Positions 1 through 12,480 of a stretch of 64,000 bases of DNA are shown here, in pieces; the first letter of the stretch is position 1, and the number at the start of each line of letters is the position of its first letter. The position numbers and the translations under genes are program-made. Source of the DNA: Chondrosia reniformis (Eukaryota > Porifera > Demospongiae > Chondrillida > Chondrillidae); the NCBI GenBank assembly GCA_947172415.1, contig OX359191.1, forward strand, positions 6,984,130-7,048,129. Reading direction: 5' to 3'. The notes under the pieces were generated by a model that saw only the letters and a program-made list of their open reading frames with translations, did not search any database and was not told where the DNA came from.

Positions 1-3000
1 TCAGGAGAGAACTTCAGTTCTTTAACAATGTGGCTCACCATTGCAGGATTGTCTTGTTTATTTTTGCTGGCATAGTGAATTATACTGTCTCCATATACAT
101 CAACATCATGGAGTTTACCAGCTTCTATGAACTTTGGTAGTAGGAACTTCAGTAAATCCAAATTGCCACTAAAGGCAGACCAGTGTAAGGCATTTACATC
201 ATACTGGATTAGGAAGCATAAGAGAGAAGCTTAAAGGTTTTTGACAAAGAAATGAGTTAAGACATTCAGAAACATACTATATAACATACACTTACACTTG
301 TACTGTATGTTGTATTTATGCATGTGAGAATATCATACACATATATACTCAATATTAGAAGGATTATTTCATGACTATTGTACTGTATCATTATCACACT
401 GTTATTATGGGTTTTGTAAGTGATATAATTTCATGAGATTAGGACCTCGTGTCCAGAGTGTGCTCCAAGAGATTTGCTACTGTATTAGTAATCGTGAACT
501 ATAACTCGTAGTAGGATACTACATCATTGGCGACGGGGCGGGATTGTTTCCTAAAGAATACTATTGGATTACAAGACCATTGAATTGCGCGGAATGGCGA
601 CATTTGGTACGATTGGAGAATTCGTTGCAGAGAACGAATCCATCACCGCCTATCTAGAAAGAGTGGGGCTGTTTATGGACGCAAATGGAGTGAAAGACAA
701 GAAGCAAGTGTCAACTCTCCTAAGCGTGATCGGCGGCAAAACTTACGGGTTGTTGCGTAGCTTATTGTCCCCTGACGCTCCGAGTAGCAAAGATTTTGGC
801 ACGTTAGTCGGAACGCTCAAAGCTCATTTCGAACCTAAGCCAATCTTAATTGCAGAACGCTTTCACTTTCATAAAAGGAATCAAGCGCCTGGTGAGTCAA
901 TAGGCGATTATATTGCCGAATTAAAAAGAATGTCTGCTACTTGTGATTTCCGTGGATATTTGGAAGAGGCACTGAGGGATCGTTTTGTCTGTGGGCTTAA
1001 GAGCCAGGCCATACAGAAACGGCTGTTAGCTGAGGCAGACCTTACCTTCAGGAGAGCAGCAGAAATTGCATTAGGAATTGAGGCTGCAGAAAGGAATTCC
1101 CAGCAACTAAAAGGGGTGGCTGACACTGGAAGTATTCAACAACTGAATAAGTCCAGTTTTTCCCACAAGTACAGTAAGTATCGAAAGTCACAAAAGAGTC
1201 ACTCTGAAGGATCTTGTTTCAGGTGTGGGAAGGCTGGGCATCAAGCTAAGCAATGCTGTCACAAAGATACTATTTGTCATAAGTGTAAGAAGAAAGGACA
1301 TCTGGCCAAGGTGTGTAGGTCAAAGGTTGGCAACACACATCAAGTCACTACAGTTGCAGAGGTGGACAACTCTGGTACCTCAGAGGAAGAGCTTGCACTC
1401 TTCAAGGTTAGTAGTCACCCCAATGGTCCAATGTATATTAAGGTCACATTGGATGGTAAGTCTGTGGACATGGAGCTAGATACTGGGGCAGCCGTCTCGG
1501 TAATATCAGAGGAACAGAAAAAGGCTATTTTTCCTGAGGCTCCGCTGTGTCCTACTAATATGGTTTTGCGTACATACACTGCCGAACGAATGCCAGTCTT
1601 GGGTGAATTGTCAGTTTGTGTGACTTATGACAACCAGACTAGACAACTACCCTTGGTTGTGGTCAAAGGGAGTGGTCCTGCCTTATTTGGTCGAAACTGG
1701 TTATCCAGCATTAGGTTAAATTGGAAAACCATAGCCTACTCGTGTGCCCAGGATGTCAAGTGTACCCTACAGGACATTCTTCAGCGATTCAATGGGGTTT
1801 TTAAGGAAGGCCTAGGTACCTTTACATTGGGCAAGGCCCATCTTTCAGTGAGGGAAGGTGTTACACCTGTTTTTCACAGGCCTAGACCTGTTCCTTTTGC
1901 TATTAGGGATGCAATTGAGCAGGAGATTAACTCTCTTGTAGCCGCAGGAATTCTGGAAAAGGTATCACATAGTGACTGGGCTGCACCCATTGTCCCAGTG
2001 CCCAAGAAAGATGGTAGGTTCCGCATATGTGGTGATTATAAGGTGACCATCAATGCTATGCTGGAAGTGGACCAGCATCCCTTACCTAAGCCAGAGGAGC
2101 TGTTTGCTACACTTGCAGGTGGTAAGCAGTTTACAAAACTCGACTTGTCTCAAGCATATCAGCAGCTTCTATTGGATGAGGAGTCAAAGCAGTATCTGAC
2201 AGTCAATACTCATCTAGGATTGTACAGGTATACCCGTCTTCCATTTGGTATATCGTCAGCCCTTGCAATCTTCCAGAGAACCATGGACTCCCTATTGCAA
2301 GGCATTCCTGGTGTTATATGCTACATAGATGATATCCTGATTACGGGAAGAGATACTGCAGATCATTTAAAGTCCTTAGCCGAGGTACTCTCTAGGCTTG
2401 AGAAAAGTGGGCTGAGAGTCAAGAAGAAGAAATGTGAATTTATGGCAGACTCGGTGGAGTTCTTAGGACATGGTGTGGATGCAGCAGGCTTACACACCAC
2501 ACCCAGCAAGCTGGAGGCCATTAAGGAAGCACCCAAACCAACCAATGTTCAAGAACTACGGTCTTTCCTAGGCATACTTAATTATTATGGCAAGTTTATT
2601 CCAAACTTAGCCACCATCTTGACCCCTCTGAATGCATTATTACAACATAAGGCAGTGTGGAGTTGGAGCAATGACTGTCAGCAAGCCTTTCAGAAAGCTA
2701 AGGATGCCTTAACTTCCTCATGTGTGCTAACTCACTACGATGTTACCCTGCCACCATCGATATACTAGAAGTAGGGATCGATGCGCCCAAACATAGAAGT
2801 GATGTGTATAGTTAAGTTTCAGTATGCCACTTCTGCAATGTTAGCCTTACCATATGATCACTTTCTTGTTTCGTTACTTTTTCTAAATGTACAAATCACT
2901 GTTATAGTGCCATCCCTACTTTTAACTTCATTTTTGAATGTTTTTATTTAACTTGTATTGCTCCTTTTTTCTTGTTAATATTTGTTTTGAAAGTTTTCTT

Positions 3001-6000
3001 GGCGAAAACTTGAAATAAAGTAGCAGAATAGACGATATAATAGAGAGCTCTAAATTAAAAAATGGCGTCCGAAAAGATCCCAAATTTGATAAGATGTTTT
3101 CTACCGTTCTTTAACATTCAGTTTAGGATATTAAAGGGTCCATAATCGTTAAGAATACGACTGTATATAGGCCCTGCAAAGCGACTAAGAAATCCGATCA
3201 ACGTAAGGTAGAGTAACGGCAGTACCACAAATATTACTCATTCGGGTTACTTATTTTATATACAGAGAACTTAACAGAGAACGACTGCAAACACACGAAT
3301 GCAACCGAAAATCTGAACGTTGTTGATTTATGAGGTGTTAATTGATAATACATTGAATAGGGCGGCCATGTTTTTTTTCGGCCATCCCTACTTATAGAGT
3401 ACTACCGTACTCTATGATACAGTTACATGCACTAACACTCGATCATCATGAGAAGGATTACAAATAGAGAGTTAATTACACAACTCCAAATGCTAAGTGA
3501 CCAAAGTCTTATCTTTGTCGGGAGACTGAAGTTAAATATCATTGAAAGACAACAAATGACTATTAGACAAGTCTATTTTAACGTAGCAGTCACTTTGGCT
3601 GTACTCTACTGGTAAGGAAACCTCTTAACCGCAATAGTAATTATTGGCAGGTTTGCTGCTCAAAATCCATTACATGCTGTACTGATGAGCAAAAGAGAAT
3701 ATAGTCTGCATGCATTCGACTGAGTTGTGTAGCTCAACCTTCTCCCTGAGTAACAAATCTGGTATCTACCAACACGAGTTGTATCCCTTAACACTTACCT
3801 ACACTATATCTCTATACCCAATAAGTATATGTATACTATCCAAACACTTACAGTACAACAATACTTACTTGTTATACAGAGAAGTGTCTTACCTTGTTCT
3901 TGTGGTACACATTAGCTTTACCTTCCTCTGTTAGATGTTGTACTACTTGTAACTGACCTTCCTGACAGGCTAGCAGTAGAGCTGTGCTACCTCTCTAAAG
4001 TAAGACACAATGCAAATTAAATTAATCAAATTAATAGAGTCAAACAGTCAATTGTTAAGAACTGTATATGTACATGATGTAATAGAAATCATTAATAATG
4101 ATACAATAATTAGTCACTAAACACTACAAATTGATTATCATTGTTAACAGCCATAGACAGCTGTTTCCTTATTAGGACTCATCAATATGGCATACAATGG
4201 AAGTTTGAGTGGCTAGTCTGCTCAAGTACTCTCAAAAGCAAAAAAAGCTTGTGGTTTCCTTATCAGCAGTTAAGGTGGCTAGGGGGATACTCTGGTTCCC
4301 ATCAAGCGAAATTTGCTCATTGCGCTCCTCAGGGGACATGAGTGGGTAGGAGTGATAATGATGCTTTAGGATTGACGTTAGATCTTAAAGTTCCCCTATT
4401 ATTTTTCCCTATGGTTTAATTGTTAGTGACTCCTGATCAGGTAAATGCTTTAAACTTGCAGTCTTTTCTCATTATATGCACTTTCAGTATATAATTCATT
4501 TTTTTTAATCTATACCATGTTAGAATTAATGAAGATATTTCAATTAATACAAATTATCTATAATCCATAGTGTTTACAAGTTTCAAATATTTTGACAAAA
4601 CAACCTACGAGTTATTTATTGCACAATATATGGGTTAAACTGATACTTATATACCTATACAGCACAATATATATAGCTAAGGAGTAGAAATTAATATACG
4701 TAATATATTTTCCATGTGTTCTTAACGTAGCACAATAACACTCACTGCATTTTCTTCTTCCACATTGTGCCCTGTATCCAACAGGAGCTTCAAGACCTCC
4801 AAATCTCCACTTCTACCAGCTTGTAGCAAAGACTATTAGTTTGGGATCAAGTAAGGAATGATATTCTATCTGAATTATGAATTGAATGTAGATTACACAT
4901 AATATAAGTCTTATATACAATATGTATGTATGCATGTACACAAATACAGTCATGGCTGTTTAGTATGACCTTTGATAATCCAGTTCCCTCGATATCAGGT
5001 TGATTTTTCAGGGAAACGGGTCTTAATAGTATAATTATTTTGTACATGTGAAACCAGCCCTTAGTTTACCTTTTGTATATCTACGTACGTATATGAAGTT
5101 GACAAGTTAATCTAATGAATATTAGCTGACCTACTGCCAAACGATTTTGGTCTGCAAAGTATGCTGATTTAGTATGTGCACTGGAAATGTACCAGTCAGT
5201 GATAAAGTATTACTTTTAAAGTAGTGTGTCTTTTGTATTAGGAAAGAGCGCTTTGTTAGTTTATTCATACAATAATCTTACAATCATGGTTATGTCATAG
5301 TGTCAGGGGTGACATTATATAGACTTTCTTAATCCAGCAGCCTCCTTAATCCAGCAATGTTTGGAGAAACCAATGCAGTCGGATTGAACAGTCACGACTG
5401 TATTACGTATAATCAATCAACCACACATGGTGATCTGTATATGTACTTTAACAAATGTACACTTTCAATTCCTTATATGGTCAATATTTATTGTAATGGA
5501 TGGGAATGGAATAAGAACTGTACATCTGTAAAACCTACTCCTTTCTTCTTCTTTCTGGACAGAGACCTTTCCTTCTTTGTAGCATAGTCCCAAAGTTCCT
5601 TCAACTGTAAAAGTAGCTTTCCAAACTTGTTTGAGACAATTTCAGAGTTAACTATCACAGCTTTAATCACAGCATCACAAGTATATGTCTCCTTCAGTTC
5701 CTAGAAGAGGTGGAAAAGAAATTAAAATATTCTACTAGCAGGACATAAAGCCTAAATGTACAGTTAAGAAATACATTTATCACATGTTGGTATATTGTAT
5801 GCATAAACGCATTATTTATATATAGACTACCTCAATACTGCCTTCTTCTGACTTCAGACTTTTCTTCAGATTAATCATCATTTTCAAATTTGCCAAATCT
5901 TCTGATTCACTTAAACTCTTCATTTTCTCTTCTACTTGAGATAAAATGGCTGCCTTGGGTTCAATTTGCAGCTGGTATTTGTAGAACTTGTCTTTTATCA

Positions 6001-8544
6001 AAGAAACCTTTCAAGAAAAGATATATGTATGTTAAGTAAATTCATAAATAATTACAAATTAGCATTCCAAATATTATGTAAATCATTTGGTTATTATTCA
6101 CATAGGTAACAGAGGAGTGGCAGTGGTCACCATAGCAACTAGGTATAAGCTATATAATGTCTACATACACATTCAACACTATATAAATATGTATCAGGTT
6201 GTATATATACTATATCCACAGACCCAAGAATACAATTTGTACATTGTGTAGTCACTACTTACAACATCCTGCTCTGATAAAGTTTGCTTTTCTTCCTCTT
6301 TCTCACGACTGGATTTCTCTTCAAGTTGCCTCTTCAGTGACTCCACCTTCTCAACCAAGTCTACATCCACCAGCTACAAACAGACACAGACAGGTTAATA
6401 CTTACATTGGTGAAGAATACAATCATTTAGAGTGAGTGTGCTACTGTCAATCTCACTTCTTCCAACTGCTTCACTTCTCCTCTACATTTCAACAACTTTT
6501 CCCTTGTTCTCTTCAACTCGTTCTGTGACTGACTCAGTTCTTCTTCTTTGGCTCTCAGTTTAGTCTTTAGAGCATGAAGCTCCACCATTGTCATGTGGTG
6601 CATTCCCTCCATATTCTTCATCTCTGCCTTATGTTTCTCTCTGGACTGAGTTGGAGTTTTCTGAGTAAAGGAAATCACATACAACCTAACCATATGACCA
6701 ACAGCTACGCAACTGAACCACAACTACTATGATAAGACCTTATTTAGAATAGTCAGTATTATTATACAATATCAGGTTTATAATGCATGCAGTTGAGAAG
6801 AATAAAAATAATATTAAATAAGCCAGATATATAGATAATATATACACATAGTTATGACATACACATGGATTGAATACATTAATACAAAATGTACTGGCAA
6901 AAGCAACAGACACAATTGCTATAACTAATAATTCCTTGTATATCATATACTGTGGACATCACTGCTAAAGCTATCACTGGAACAGAATCAAAGTGGTCCA
7001 TACACTGATTTGGTGGGATAAACTACCCAATATAATATGCAAGTGGGAGGTAAGAGATACAAATACGGCACAGTCATTAATTGGCACAAATTTAATATGA
7101 TGTTAATTGCCTTACACACATGTAATGATGTACTCACTGAAGGAACATGTAGAGTTCCAAGCTGAACATCAATGGCAAAGTAGCCAAACACGATTGCCTT
7201 CTCAACTCCAAACTCTCTCAGCTGACACACATGTGACAGGAGGATTGGAGCAATCATCACCGCAGCCTCCTTCATCAGTCGGAACATCACCATGGTGCAG
7301 CCTTCAGCAAATCCCTCAAAGAGAACTCGATTGATACCAAGGATTTCTATCAAGTAGAACTGCAAGCGAAACAGCTCAGCCAACATGTAGTCATCGGGAT
7401 CCCGGTTGACCTTAATCCCCAAGTGGGTGTGGTTGTCATCAACAGGAAGCTCTGCTCTTTCCTTTGGAAGATTTCCAAGTAATTCTGTGGCAAACTTGAC
7501 CACATTAAATTTGTGGTCAGAAAGGAATTCATTGAGAGCTTCTGTTTCTCCTATAGCTTCTGCAGCTTCAGAAATCAGTCGCACATCCAAGGGACTGCTC
7601 CATTCAAAAATGTATTTGAGGATATCATCTACAGATAGTGTAATGTCTACTGAAATCTGCTTGCTGAAATGACCTTTAATTCCATAGTGGACTGCACGAT
7701 GAAGACTTTTCAACTGCTTGTCAGATAGGTCTGAGAGACACTTTCTCAATTTCTCATGTATTGAAGTGTAGTTTTCTTTAAGCATAAATGCTCCTGGATA
7801 TTTTAAGAGTTCCCTTCGATCCTCAAAGGCTTTAATGACAGGTTTCCAGGTGTCAATCTCTGAGATGTCGGAAAGTGGAGGTGTTGACTGAGCTTCTGTA
7901 GCTGGTGGGGGTGGGGTTGGCTTAGGAGGTGTGGCATCTGAAGGGAGAAAGCCACCCAGTATATATTATATATCATATTTGAGTGAGGCTTTAAGCAAAT
8001 AAGTAAACTTTCGGCCTTACACTATGCACATGTCTACGTATACAGTTTCTAAAGTAGGCAAGTTGCCTTTTGTAGGCTTTTAATTGTCAATTACCGGCTG
8101 CCCTCTAAAACTTACTTGCTAAATATTTATCAATCATCTCCGCTAGTTCCAGATGATTACCGTGAGAAGAGTCTTCTTTGAGCACAGCTGAGAGATTTCT
8201 CAGCTTCTTCTCGCTCGGGTCAGTAACCAAGATCTGGTACAGAGCGCTGTTAGCCACTCTTGCCTCCTGTGTCCGCGAACCTATTCGCTGCAGTTCGCTA
8301 TCTGAGATAGCCCCACGGTGGTGGAGTGAGGTGGATATTCTACCCACATCGCTGTACTTTACCAACTGATCGTGAATACTCTTAACAAAAGATCTAATTT
8401 GTTGGGGAAGCAGCTTTCTAGGAGACAGATCTACACAAAACCATCAAATCAAAGGAAATTAGGAAAGTAGAAGGCGGAGTAAGGTAGATTACAAGTGTAC
8501 TGATTAAAATTACTGAATGAAACCATTAACTCACCTTCGGCCAT
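1..8544 (-). CDS. CARD-like / coiled-coil / ankyrin protein, gene 1 (3' end off window)
   Basis: Multi-exon minus-strand gene; exons by splice signals and comparison with the two paralogues: 8535-8544 (ATG), 8116-8430, 7138-7937, 6457-6660, 6263-6373, 5831-6007, 5524-5700, 4746-4832, 3893-3994, and an exon ending at 203 that continues left of the window. Exon 2 encodes a six-helix death-fold domain that reads most like a CARD. Exon 3 starts with a proline-rich linker and continues with a 240-residue helical domain I do not recognise. Exons 4-7 are charged coiled coil (for example KLRAKEEELSQSQNELKR). The rest are ankyrin repeats (GSTALLLACQEGQLQVVQHL). All introns checked are GT-AG and the frame is open across joins. 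A 3-kb retroelement insertion lies in the intron between 3893 and 203. Probable cytosolic signalling or immune adaptor by architecture (inference). The exon 7 donor (5523 or a nearby GTAGGT) is uncertain. Confidence 0.72.
400..541 (+). repeat. Possible short 5' LTR (400-523) and primer-binding site (about 524-541)
   Basis: The segment starts TG and ends CA, as LTRs do, and is followed directly by TTGGCGACGGGGCGGG, which resembles the tRNA-primer sites after gypsy-type 5' LTRs (TTGGCGACGAGGA-like). It lies 70 bp before the gag start. No second LTR is present to confirm the boundaries, so this is a suggestion. Confidence 0.35.
594..2768 (+). pseudogene. Ty3/gypsy gag-pol polyprotein, truncated in RNase H
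   Basis: One open frame of about 724 aa from the ATG at 594; a longer frame opens at 564 but with TTG. Gag comes first, then two CCHC zinc knuckles (CFRCGKAGHQAKQC and CHKCKKKGHLAKVC, bases about 1218-1318), an aspartic protease motif (DTGAAVSVIS, about 1480), and reverse transcriptase with LPFGISSA and the catalytic YIDDILITG (about 2320). The frame ends just after the start of RNase H (CVLTHYDV) exactly where a putative inverted-repeat element begins. RNase H catalytic residues, integrase and chromodomain are missing. Non-autonomous remnant of a retroelement; the open frame suggests a fairly young insertion. Confidence 0.9.
2766..3404. repeat. Candidate inverted-repeat element(s) truncating the gypsy pol gene
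   Basis: AGAAGTAGGGATCGATG at about 2769 is matched in inverse orientation by GCCATCCCTACTTTTA near 2921 and GCCATCCCTACTTATA near 3377. This fits a MITE of about 165 bp, or a nested pair reaching 640 bp. The left border coincides with the pol frame break at a TA. No coding potential was seen. Confidence 0.4.
3449..3616 (+). other. Conserved intronic small ORF, copy 1 (death-domain-like start)
   Basis: A plus-strand frame starting ATGAGAAGGATTAC encodes a peptide with ELITQLQMLSDQSLIFVGRL. It lies antisense inside an intron of ankyrin gene 1. The same peptide start is kept at 21034 and 32461, and weaker relics exist near 17361 and 46871. The helix pattern resembles the first helices of a death domain, but no downstream exon was found. 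It may be a pseudo-exon of a lost gene. Confidence 0.35.
4947..5400. mobile_element. Tc1/mariner-type MITE, 454 bp, unit 1
   Basis: The left end CAGTCATGGCTGTTTAGTAT and the complement of the right end (CAGTCGTGACTGTTCAATCC) form imperfect terminal inverted repeats. TA dinucleotides flank both ends (4945-4946 and 5401-5402). The same element is at 34187-34616 in unit 3 and is truncated after about 22440 in unit 2. It therefore predates the duplication. Confidence 0.6.
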
Positions 8545-8839
8545 CTCTTATATCTTAAGCGTGCTACTGCCGTTTAGGTATAATCTATGTAAACACCGAG
8601 AGATCTATATATAGAAGCTGGACATAAGTGGATAGATATGGATAGACCTTATTACGTACATTATTGAATGTTTGTTTACTCGCTTTAGCCAGCTTTGAAT
8701 GTCATCTCTTTTCTTTCTTCAGCAGGCACTGATCATGACAAAGTGTTGTGGAGCATGTGAGCATCAGCTGTACATTAACCAGTCATTGAAGATATCTTTT
8801 TACTGTGTACAGAGATTGTCAGAGATTGCTGCACTATAC
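8545..8839. promoter_or_regulatory. Divergent intergenic region, unit 1
   Basis: Lies between the minus-strand ankyrin gene start (8544) and the GUF1 relic and kinesin pseudogene on its right. It is conserved in unit 3 (about 38290-38467), including a GAGATCTATATATAGAAG stretch near 8600, so it probably holds the promoter of the ankyrin gene. No specific factor site can be named. Confidence 0.3.
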
Positions 8840-8963
8840 CCAATGGAAGCCTGTATGGCAACTTCATAGAGCTGCCTGAAATAAACAATATTCAGTGGTA
8901 AGTCACTTAGAATAGTGAAGTGTATATATACATTACAGACTTGCCTGTGATTCACTTAGAATT
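8840..8963 (-). pseudogene. GUF1: GUF1/LepA fragment, unit 1
   Basis: The 36-bp exon 8840-8875 encodes [13 protein letters not shown] with an upstream acceptor (TTTATTTCAG). This matches the LepA/GUF1 C-terminal motif RQ-F-E-I-A-I-Q-A-A-I-G. Only the last few bases of the preceding exon survive (to about 8955), after which homology to the longer copy at 38468-38702 stops. GUF1 is a mitochondrial ribosome-bound GTPase (back-translocase). This is a non-functional remnant. Confidence 0.55.
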
Positions 8964-11462
8964 GTATGCACGCAGACACAATATTCAATGGTATTCAATC
9001 ATTTCACTCAGTGCATGTATTGTGTAAACAGAAAAAAATAGCCTATAATTACAGGTATGTAGTTTCAACTTGTAGAGTCGGATTTTACAATGAGCAGTTT
9101 CTGTTTTCTTTTCACTTTCTGACCAGGTGTACAATGAGACAATCAGAGATTTGTTGCTCCCATCAGGGACCCTGAAAATGAGGGACGACAGAGGAACCTT
9201 GGTAGTCAATGGGCTCTCATTACACAAGGTACACACTTTACTAGTATCGATTGCACATAGATACATATGTGTGCTACCTCCATCCTCTCCCCCTCCTCCA
9301 CCCCCAGCCTCACAATGCTAATGAGCTGTGTTCCAAGTGCACATCCACCAGAAGCCTCGTACAGCTGGTCTGAGCACTGAAGTGAGAACTGCAAAGCTGT
9401 CCCTGATTGATCTTGCTGGATCAGAGAGGGCTACAGTCACATCTAACAAGGGAGCTCGCATGAGAGAAGAAACTAATATTAACAGATCTTTGCTGGCACT
9501 GGGAAATTGTATCAATGCACTGGCAAACAAAAAGGTGGGCATTTCTCAAGAATTTATAATAGCAACATACGTATGTATGTATGATGTAGCAATCATTTGA
9601 GTGATATTTGTATTTAATTTCTTTGCAGAACAAAACTGGTTATGTACCTTACAGAGAAAGTAAATTAACCAGACTCCTGAAGGATTCACTAGGAGGATCA
9701 TGTCAAACTGTCATGATTGCATGCCAATATTAGGTATTACATATGTACGTACACACTAATACGTATACACATGGAAATACATATAGTTTACGTGTATATG
9801 AGAATTCATACATACTTAAATATGGCATTAATGAAAATACAATTTAAGTCATATACGTAAACATGTTTACATATTAAAATCCTTTATTATAATAATTAGG
9901 ATTATAAATGTAAATCATTTATTGCACATTTAATCAGACATGAATTGTTTTGTATATCAGTGTTGTTGCTTTGTTTGTGTTTAATGTAGTCCATCAGCAC
10001 TGACATTTGATGATACTTATAATACTCTGAAATATACAGACAGAGCAAAACAGATCAAGTCACAAGTAGGAAATCTTAACTGTGTACATCAACACAACAT
10101 TGTGCAAGTCAATATTTTACTTCCATGTTCTTCTACTCTCCCTCCCTCTACCACTCAGTTGGTTAGGAATGTGGTGAGTGCGGACTATCACCTGTCAAAG
10201 TACAAGGAGATCGTGGAGGACCTTCAGAAGGAGATCACTCATCTCAAATCAAAGCTGGCAAGTCATGGTCCCATTAAAGGAGCATTTGATAAAGTGGAGG
10301 CAGCCAGATTAAAGGCATTGATATCAGATGTATATGGTTGCCCTGGCAATGTACGCAAGTAGCTGGCAGAGGCAGAGTGTAGTGGTGAACTGTTGAATGC
10401 AAAAAGAAAGAGAAGAGAGATTCTGTATAGAAGATGTGAAGCATTTAATATATCACAGGAAAGAAGAGATAATGTACGTATGTGTATTATATATGTGTGT
10501 ATACATATTTCTTGGTGTTATATATATATGTATTATGTTTAATTCTTTAGCTACAAACTACATACATATGTACATATATACATATATAATTGTTTAATTT
10601 TACATTTTTAAGTATACATGTGACATATTTTACTTGTACATACGTATATAGATGAAGTGTCGAATAGTTGATCTAGAGGAAAAGATAAGAGCCATTGCTG
10701 CGCAGAAGGAAGATCTTAGTAAACATCTCCATGACAACCAGGATGAAATTTATAAGATGCAAAATGAAATTAAAGCAAGTCTGGCTAAGCGATTTGATTC
10801 CTTTGCACTGAGTGAGTATGTATCCATGGTAACTGAAGCTGAGAAACATCGCGTGGAAGGAGCTCACAGTAGAGTTCAAGTGAGATCTCTGAGAAAACTG
10901 GTGAAGCAGCTGCAGCAAGATATGGACAGGAGCAACAGGTTAGCTTGGAGATACAGTATAGTGTAGTTACTAACCTTACTATATGTATGCATGTACATGC
11001 AGTATGTGTGTATATAGATTCACACAGTATACAGCTAAATAATGTGATGTTTCCATTTCTCTTGCAGATTACTAGCTTGCACAATTGGGTTTATCCAGGA
11101 TGTGGAACCGTGCTTCAGTCAGAACACCATTCTCCTCAACAAGTATCGTGCTCTGGTGAGGCAGCTTCAAAGTGAGAAGGGAGTAGCATGGGCGGATGAG
11201 GACCAGGAGGCCCATGAGAGCACGTTTAGATCATCAGTCCAGTTGGATTCCCCTCCTGCACTCTCAAAGACCACATCCCCCACATCACCTGCAGCTGGTG
11301 ACTCAAAGACCACTCCCCCTACATCACCCAGTAATTCAGAGGGTTCTCCCCTTTCTTCACCTAATTTACATTTGAAGAGTACAGCTGTAAGAAGCAATAC
11401 CACTCCATATCCACTAGCTTCAAAGCAGGCTGTACCTCCTAGTGAAATGTCAACCATAGCTC

Positions 11463-11620
11463 CTCCTAGCTCAGTGTCAAATCTACCGCAACCTCCTCCT
11501 AGCTCAGTGTCAAATCTACCGCAACCTCCTCCTAGCTCAGTGTCAAGTCTACTGCAACCTCCTCCTAGCTCAGTGTCAAATCTACCGCAACCTCCTCCTA
11601 GCTCAGTGTCAAATCTACCA
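11463..11620. repeat. 33-bp coding minisatellite in kinesin tail, about 5 copies
   Basis: Tandem copies of CCTCCTAGCTCAGTGTCAAA plus 13 more bases encode SSVSNLPQPPP repeats. Copy number differs between paralogues: about 5 here, 1 at 27290-27330, about 9 at 40948-41215. Confidence 0.85.
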
Positions 11621-12374
11621 TGCACAACCTCCTACTAGTATTATGCCACCTCCCTCCAGCGATGTCCTCTGTACACCAGTAAGGGTGACAGCACTCACCT
11701 CTTTCAGCTCCTTCACGCCCTCTCCAGCTGTGGCACGCCTCCTCAGCTCAATGAAGACCATGGGCCACTCCTCCTTACGTAAGAAGGTCCCTGAAGCAGT
11801 TAGACCTGTCATCCAACCATTTGAGGAGAGGCAGAGAAGAGATGGCATCACACCGGTACCAATTGGAAGCAGAAGTAACACTCAAAGGAAGACCACATTA
11901 TGCAACAGTGAACACTCTTTGAAGTCAAACACAGTCTCCAGTCCTGATGATCTACCAAATAGTAGAATGGACCTTAGAAGCATGCCCATCCCAAAGCTGG
12001 CATTTGAGGACAACTTTTGCTCTCCAGATCCTCCTCCTTGTAAATCAGGGGACCCACTGAATGAGACATTTACTGTGAATGAACACAACAGTGGAGTTCT
12101 AAAGAGGTCACATGACACTCATTCAGCTAGAAGAACACCCAAGAAACTTTTAAAGGTCTTAGGTATGGATTATTTAATTGTCATTTTAATGTTGTCAGTA
12201 TCTTTTTCACCAGAGCTTCGATCAGAATTTACCATCTGCCATTTATACATATTAATAAATTATACATAGTTACCAATACATTATAATTAGATTATGTAGA
12301 TATAATATGTGTTACTCTTATATGCATATGTAAAAATACCACTTTCCTACATGTTATGCCTTACCAATAAATTA

Positions 12375-12480
12375 AAAAGCCTAGCCTGTTTAGAGCTTTG
12401 GATGAGGATACAGGAGACTTCGCTTCGTTTCTGAGAATTCCACCCTTCACCAGTGACCCTATACGTTAGTCAACGGGACT
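12375..12480 (+). repeat. Dispersed repeat family, member 1
   Basis: A segment with GAGCTTTGGATGAGGATACA followed by GAATTCCACCCTTCACCA recurs at about 28000-28115, 29313-29430, 41955-42175 and 43078-43195 on the same strand. It is inverted at about 35030-35245. It sits in the intron between the last two large kinesin exons and in the convergent intergenic gap. Its nature (lost exon or SINE/MITE-like repeat) is unresolved. Confidence 0.5.

Larger units (their letters stand above)
384..3415 (+). mobile_element. Composite insertion: truncated Ty3/gypsy retroelement plus small inverted-repeat DNA
   Basis: The equivalent intron of unit 3 (32201-32470) runs straight through, whereas homology in unit 1 stops near 383 and resumes near 3416, so about 3.0 kb is inserted. 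The insert holds a gag-pol reading frame (594-2768) with no integrase and no recognisable 3' LTR. The stretch 2766-3404 is non-coding and is bounded by inverted motifs (AGAAGTAGGGAT near 2769 and its complement near 3381 and 2922). This suggests one or two small DNA elements landed in the retroelement and removed its 3' half. Edges are good to roughly 10 bp. Confidence 0.75.

Noticed and set aside
3710-3934. Plus-strand ORFs next to ankyrin exon A (also 32864-33106 and 47966-48190)
   Set aside because: Antisense of intron plus the 102-bp ankyrin exon; conservation is explained by the minus-strand exon.
6740-6946. Small hydrophobic minus-strand ORF (also 36182-36385)
   Set aside because: AT-rich intron between exons 3 and 4 of the ankyrin gene; indels between copies are not multiples of three and no splice sites frame it.
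11167-11625. Minus-strand glycine-rich ORF opposite the kinesin tail (also at 26918-27559)
   Set aside because: Exact antisense of the proline repeat exon; the sense frame matches conserved splice sites and homology in all copies.
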